This document shows positions 60,553 through 64,000 of a DNA stretch of 64,000 nucleotides, piece by piece. Under the pieces are notes generated by a model. The model ran no database searches. It saw only the letters and a program-made list of their open reading frames with translations, and was not told where the DNA came from. The number at the start of each line of letters is the position of its first letter. Within the stretch, counting starts at the first letter, position 1. This stretch comes from Candidatus Gastranaerophilales bacterium (GTDB taxonomy: Bacteria > Cyanobacteriota > Vampirovibrionia > Gastranaerophilales > Gastranaerophilaceae). The stretch spans positions 1 through 64,000 of the forward strand of contig CANQAV010000007.1 of assembly GCA_947589425.1 (NCBI GenBank), in the 5' to 3' direction. The translations under genes were made by a program, and so were the position numbers.

Positions 60553-61494
60553 ATGAAATTAGTAGTTCAGATACCTGCATATAATGAGCAGGACAATATA
60601 TTAAAGGTTTTAGAGGAAATCCCGAAGAAAATAGAGGGAATTAACGAAATAAAAATTGTTGTACTTGATGATTGCAGCTCCGACAACACAAATAAAATCG
60701 CATCCGATTTCGGTGTTGAAGTATTAAAAAATCCTCAAAATAAGGGTTTAGCCTATACTTTTTTAAGAGGTGTCGATTTTTCACTTTCACAAAATGCGGA
60801 TATTATGGTAAATATTGACGGCGATAATCAATATGATGCCAAAGATATCGAAAAATTAATTAAGCCGATTTTAAACAAAGAAGCAAATATGACAATAGGT
60901 ACACGCCCTATCGGTAAAATAAAAACCTTCTCGCCGTTAAAAAAATTTTTACAGAAATTAGGCTCTAAAACAGTAGAATTTTTATCAGACACAAAAGTAG
61001 AAGATGCCGCAAGCGGATACCGTGCATTTGACAGATTATCGCTCTTGAAATTAAATATTTTCAATCCTTTTACATATACAATTGAAAGCATAATGCAGGC
61101 AAAAGCAAAAAATCTTGTGTCCGTAAATGTCGATATAAATGTAAATCCTCAAGAAAATCGAAAATCCAAACTTTTTAAAAGCAGTTTTCAATATATTTTA
61201 AAACAGGCAAAAAATATAATACGATTTTTTATAGCTTATAAGCCCGTAAAATTCTTCTGTTTAATTTCATTGGTTTTATTTATTTTTGGGCTTATTACAG
61301 GCACAGGCTTTTTATACACATACTTTAGCGAAGATTATATAAAAACCGTTTTGTTATTTATAACTTCATCAGGTCTGATTATATTATCCCTAATCAGTCT
61401 CGGATTAGCTTCTTTAAGTGATTTAATTTCAATTAATCGCAAACTTCTTGAAAGCATTCAGTTTGAACAAAGACAAAAAAAATACAAAAATTAA
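60553..61494 (+). CDS. GT2 glycosyltransferase (DPM1/GtrB-like) with C-terminal membrane segments
   Basis: A 313-aa enzyme from the ATG at 60553. The GT-A domain shows VVQIPAYNEQDNI, VVLDDCSSDNT and the D-x-D-type MVNIDGDNQYDAKDI (near residue 90), followed by GTRPIGKIKTFSPLKKF and a DAASGYRAFDR block near 155. Two hydrophobic segments at about 225-250 and 260-285 anchor it. It would transfer a sugar, probably to polyprenyl phosphate. It heads a rightward unit with the heptose-kinase-like gene, DUF4330 and O-antigen ligase, so surface-glycan assembly is likely. Confidence 0.88.
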   Translation: MKLVVQIPAYNEQDNILKVLEEIPKKIEGINEIKIVVLDDCSSDNTNKIASDFGVEVLKNPQNKGLAYTFLRGVDFSLSQNADIMVNIDGDNQYDAKDIEKLIKPILNKEANMTIGTRPIGKIKTFSPLKKFLQKLGSKTVEFLSDTKVEDAASGYRAFDRLSLLKLNIFNPFTYTIESIMQAKAKNLVSVNVDINVNPQENRKSKLFKSSFQYILKQAKNIIRFFIAYKPVKFFCLISLVLFIFGLITGTGFLYTYFSEDYIKTVLLFITSSGLIILSLISLGLASLSDLISINRKLLESIQFEQRQKKYKN

Positions 61495-61522
61495 ATTTTG
61501 TGTTACCATTTAATTGGAAAAT

Positions 61523-62527
61523 ATGAAAAAAGAAGAATTAATCAACTGCATAGACAAACTAAAAGAGCCGAAGATTTTAATTATAGGTGATTTTGCCTTA
61601 GATGAGATGATATACGGCAATACCGAGCGTATTTCAAGAGAAGCTCCGGTTTTAATTTTAGAACATTATGCAACAAAAAAAATATTAGGTGCCGCATCAA
61701 ATGCCGCAAATAATGTTTCTTCCATAAACCTCGGAAAAGCTTCCGCTCTTGGTGTATATGGCGACGATTATTACGGCGGGGAACTTTTAAAAATATTGAA
61801 AGAACACAATATCAACACTGACTACATGGTGCTTGATAAATCAAGAAAAACAACAACAAAAACAAGGATTTCAGGCTCTTGTTCTCAAAGTATAACACAG
61901 CAGATTGTAAGAATAGACAGACAAACAAAAGCTCCCCTAAATGAAGAAACCGAAAAAAAAGTTATTGAAAACATTAAAAAAGCGGTTAAAAACCATGACG
62001 GAGTAATTTTATCTGACTATAACATCGGCTGTCTTACTCAAAATGTTATTAATGCCGTTATTGAAGAGGCTGATAAATACAACAAAATCGTAATTGCGGA
62101 TATTCAAAAGAATATGGAAAAATATAAAGGTGTTTACGCCATTACCCCAAATCAGCCCGACAGCGAAAAACAAGCGGGTTTCTTTATAAAAGATGAAGAA
62201 AGTTTATATAAAGCAGGAGAAAAACTTTTAAACGATATAAAAACAAACAAAATTTTAATAACCTGCGGTGAAAACGGAATGGCGCTTTTTGAAAAAGAAA
62301 AAGACAATTCAATAAGCCATAAAAAAATCAGCGCATTCAACAAAAAAGAAGTTTTTGACGTAACAGGCGCAGGCGATACGGTTGTTGCGGTATTTACTTT
62401 AGCGCTTTGTGCCGGATTAAACGGCGAAATTGCAATGAACTTAGGAAATTTAGCCGCAAGCATCGTAATAAGATTTTTTGGCTGCCACACCGTGACAACA
62501 GAAGATTTAAAAGAAGAATTAAATTGA
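61523..62527 (+). CDS. PfkB-family kinase, HldE/RfaE domain I-like
   Basis: A 334-aa ribokinase-fold sugar kinase from the ATG at 61523; an in-frame TTG lies at 61514. ILIIGDFALDEMIYGNTERISREAPVLIL, GAASNAANNVSSINLG and the C-terminal FDVTGAGDTVVAVFTLAL motif (catalytic Asp) closely match the D-glycero-beta-D-manno-heptose-7-phosphate kinase domain of HldE. No adenylyltransferase domain is fused, as in HldA-type enzymes. It would act in ADP-heptose synthesis for lipopolysaccharide core. Confidence 0.86.
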   Translation: MKKEELINCIDKLKEPKILIIGDFALDEMIYGNTERISREAPVLILEHYATKKILGAASNAANNVSSINLGKASALGVYGDDYYGGELLKILKEHNINTDYMVLDKSRKTTTKTRISGSCSQSITQQIVRIDRQTKAPLNEETEKKVIENIKKAVKNHDGVILSDYNIGCLTQNVINAVIEEADKYNKIVIADIQKNMEKYKGVYAITPNQPDSEKQAGFFIKDEESLYKAGEKLLNDIKTNKILITCGENGMALFEKEKDNSISHKKISAFNKKEVFDVTGAGDTVVAVFTLALCAGLNGEIAMNLGNLAASIVIRFFGCHTVTTEDLKEELN

Positions 62528-62540
62528 TAAAGGAAAAATT

Positions 62541-63110
62541 ATGAACTTTATTAAAAAATTAAGACCGTTTGATTATTTAATTATTTTGATTGCAGTTATT
62601 ATAGCTGCAGTCGGTTTATTGACTTTATCGGGAAAAAGAGAAACTTCTTCAAAACAAATTGAAGCAACAACAAACATTGAAATAGAGGTTTGTTTAAGAG
62701 GAGTTGTAACAACATCGAATGAGCCAATATTCAAAAAAGATGATGAAACATTTATTACAATAAGAAATGTTCCTTATACAAAATTAAAAATCAAAGACGT
62801 TAAATTTGAAAAAAGAAAAGCAATACTTCCCTCGATTAACTCTAAAAAACCGTACATTATCGTTGATGATGCAACAGCGCCATTTCAATATGACTATCTT
62901 GTAACCGTATCGGATATTGCAAAAATTACAAAAGAACAAGATGCGGTCGTTGGCGGAAACAAGGTAAAAATCGGACTCCCGATAACTCTTGAAGGAGCAA
63001 AATATAAATTAAACGGAGTTATATCAAATATTACTTTAAGCCCCGAACCCTCAAACAACGCTTACGAAGACCTCGACAAACATACAAAAATAAATCAAGA
63101 TGTTCAATAA
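62541..63110 (+). CDS. DUF4330-like membrane-anchored protein
   Basis: A 189-aa protein with one N-terminal membrane segment (about 13-32, YLIILIAVIIAAVGLLTLSG), preceded by the F-K-K-L-R-P-F-D-Y type start of DUF4330 proteins, and a beta-rich extracytoplasmic domain (EIEVCLRGVVTTSNEPIF, VGGNKVKIGLPITLEGAKYKL). AAGGAAAAATT precedes the ATG. Its function is not established. The last 11 bases overlap the O-antigen-ligase-like gene, suggesting a joint role in surface-polymer handling. Confidence 0.75.
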   Translation: MNFIKKLRPFDYLIILIAVIIAAVGLLTLSGKRETSSKQIEATTNIEIEVCLRGVVTTSNEPIFKKDDETFITIRNVPYTKLKIKDVKFEKRKAILPSINSKKPYIIVDDATAPFQYDYLVTVSDIAKITKEQDAVVGGNKVKIGLPITLEGAKYKLNGVISNITLSPEPSNNAYEDLDKHTKINQDVQ

Positions 63111-64000
63111 AATAAAATACTTTGTTAACAACAGTTTTTTTATGGATAATATTGACGGCATTATTTACTTTATATTGCTGTTAATATTATTTTCTTCCCT
63201 TATTTTTCAATCCGAAATATTAGGAGGGCTGTCTTTAATTTTTTCTTTTCTTGTAATTTTTAAAACAATTTTTAAACAAGAAAACACAAAGCTTAATTTT
63301 GAAAAACACGAAAAAACTTTTTTTATATATTTTTTAATCGTAACCTTGAGTCTTTTTGCTTCAACGCTTTTTAAATTAAGTCTGCACGGATATATTAAAA
63401 CATTGATTTATGTGCTTTTTTTCTTCTGTGCGGGCGAATTTTTTAAATACAACAAAAATAAAATATTCCCGACAATTCTTTTTGTTTCGGTTTTGATGAG
63501 TTTTGAATCAATTGTTGCAATAATACAAAATTCCTCAGGAGTTGTTGAAATTTCAGGCTGGCAGGATGTTTCAAACATAAATCCCGAACAAATAATATCA
63601 AGAGCCTACGGAACAATTAAACCCTATAACCCTAATTTACTTGCAGGCTATTTATTGTGCGGGTTATCAAGCTTTATATATTTAATTTTATATTGCCTTT
63701 ATAAAAATAAAAAAGGATTTGCCCTTAGCTTTAGTGTACTTTTTGTATTAAACCTTGTTGCAATAATTGACACGGGATGCAGGGGAGCTTATTTAGGATT
63801 TTTATTCTTTTTCCCTCTGTTATTTTTAGCTTTAATTCTCTATATAAAAAAATCTTTAGGGGGTTTATCCAAAATCAAAAAAAGATATAAAAATATAACC
63901 CTGATAGGAATTATCGGATTTTTATATTTCATCCTTTCAAATCCCGCAATAACAAAAAGATTTGAATCAATTTTTGCCCTGAGGCTCGATAGTTCAATAT
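63100..64000 (+). CDS. O-antigen ligase/polymerase-like membrane protein (partial, runs off the edge)
   Basis: The frame opens at the ATG at 63100 (MFNKIKYFVNNSFFMDN) and stays open for 300 codons to the window edge. Many hydrophobic segments are seen, and the diagnostic Wzy/WaaL region is present near residue 180-235: GTIKPYNPNLLAGYLLCG followed by DTGCRGAYLGFLFFFP (T-x-x-R-G-A-x-L-G), then KRFESIFALRLD. Such proteins polymerise or ligate undecaprenyl-linked glycan in the periplasm. It is the fourth gene of the surface-glycan unit. Confidence 0.85.
   Translation, partial: MFNKIKYFVNNSFFMDNIDGIIYFILLLILFSSLIFQSEILGGLSLIFSFLVIFKTIFKQENTKLNFEKHEKTFFIYFLIVTLSLFASTLFKLSLHGYIKTLIYVLFFFCAGEFFKYNKNKIFPTILFVSVLMSFESIVAIIQNSSGVVEISGWQDVSNINPEQIISRAYGTIKPYNPNLLAGYLLCGLSSFIYLILYCLYKNKKGFALSFSVLFVLNLVAIIDTGCRGAYLGFLFFFPLLFLALILYIKKSLGGLSKIKKRYKNITLIGIIGFLYFILSNPAITKRFESIFALRLDSSI

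Noticed and set aside
62152..62490. 112-codon antisense frame in the PfkB kinase gene
   Set aside because: Shadow of the conserved kinase C-terminus; no start signals.

Overview
The window reads as chromosome from a low-GC (about one third G+C by eye) bacterium with two membranes. Outer-membrane traits are a TolC/NodT-type channel, KdsC (Kdo synthesis), a heptose-kinase-like PfkB protein, an AsmA-like protein and an O-antigen-ligase-like protein. The mix of fermentative and glycan-degrading enzymes (GH57, GH38, NagA), many lineage-specific repeat proteins, type IV pilin features and the ribosomal gene order would fit a gut Melainabacteria/Gastranaerophilales-type organism. That placement is inference from gene content; no rRNA or tRNA gene was recognised in the window.

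Layout. 0-4.7 kb: a drug-efflux divergon (marR-emrA-emrB leftward, tolC-like rightward), with a GC-rich edge at 1-192. 4.7-9 kb: two membrane-anchored matrixin-like metalloproteases and a large unknown membrane protein. 9-16.6 kb: DUF512 radical-SAM protein with a PadR regulator, uppS, rdgB, a GT-C-like membrane protein with a G8 tract inside its frame, an NhaC/YuiF-type transporter, a DRE-TIM aldolase and two small unknown genes. 16.8-30.9 kb: secD-secF-XRE/zinc ribbon, CHASE2-GGDEF, LCP, TPR, GH57, NagA, a helical-ends protein and a dicarboxylate/amino-acid symporter. 30.9-39.7 kb: rlmH, a pyrimidine nucleoside phosphorylase, four leftward paralogues carrying ~28-residue W-x-x-G-x-L-x-x-Y repeats, ilvA-ridA and an isochorismatase-like hydrolase. 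39.7-44.8 kb: infA-rpmJ-rpsM-rpsK-rpsD-rpoA-rplQ-truA-rplM-rpsI, leftward. 45-64 kb: UbiA-type prenyltransferase, PEBP protein, type IV pilin-like gene, GH38, LRR-like protein, AsmA-like protein, WG-repeat protein, kdsC, an eda pair, gap, a tandem pair of TolC-hairpin-like proteins, and a surface-glycan cluster (GT2, PfkB/heptose kinase, DUF4330, O-antigen ligase) that runs off the right edge.

The most striking signals are two long homopolymeric G/C tracts in an AT-rich genome. One (C9) forms part of the spacer between a near-consensus -35 and -10 ahead of the pilin-like gene. The other (G8) lies in frame inside the GT-C-like gene, where gain or loss of one G gives an immediate stop. Together they suggest phase variation of surface structures. 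A second global pattern is that nine genes carry a -10-like hexamer six or seven bases before their ATG with no Shine-Dalgarno sequence, which points to frequent leaderless transcripts. Two further candidates for new families are the W-x-x-G-x-L-x-x-Y repeat array with its shared N-terminal M-[KR]-[IL]-N-x-I motif, and the pair of proteins with flagellar-axial-like helical ends.
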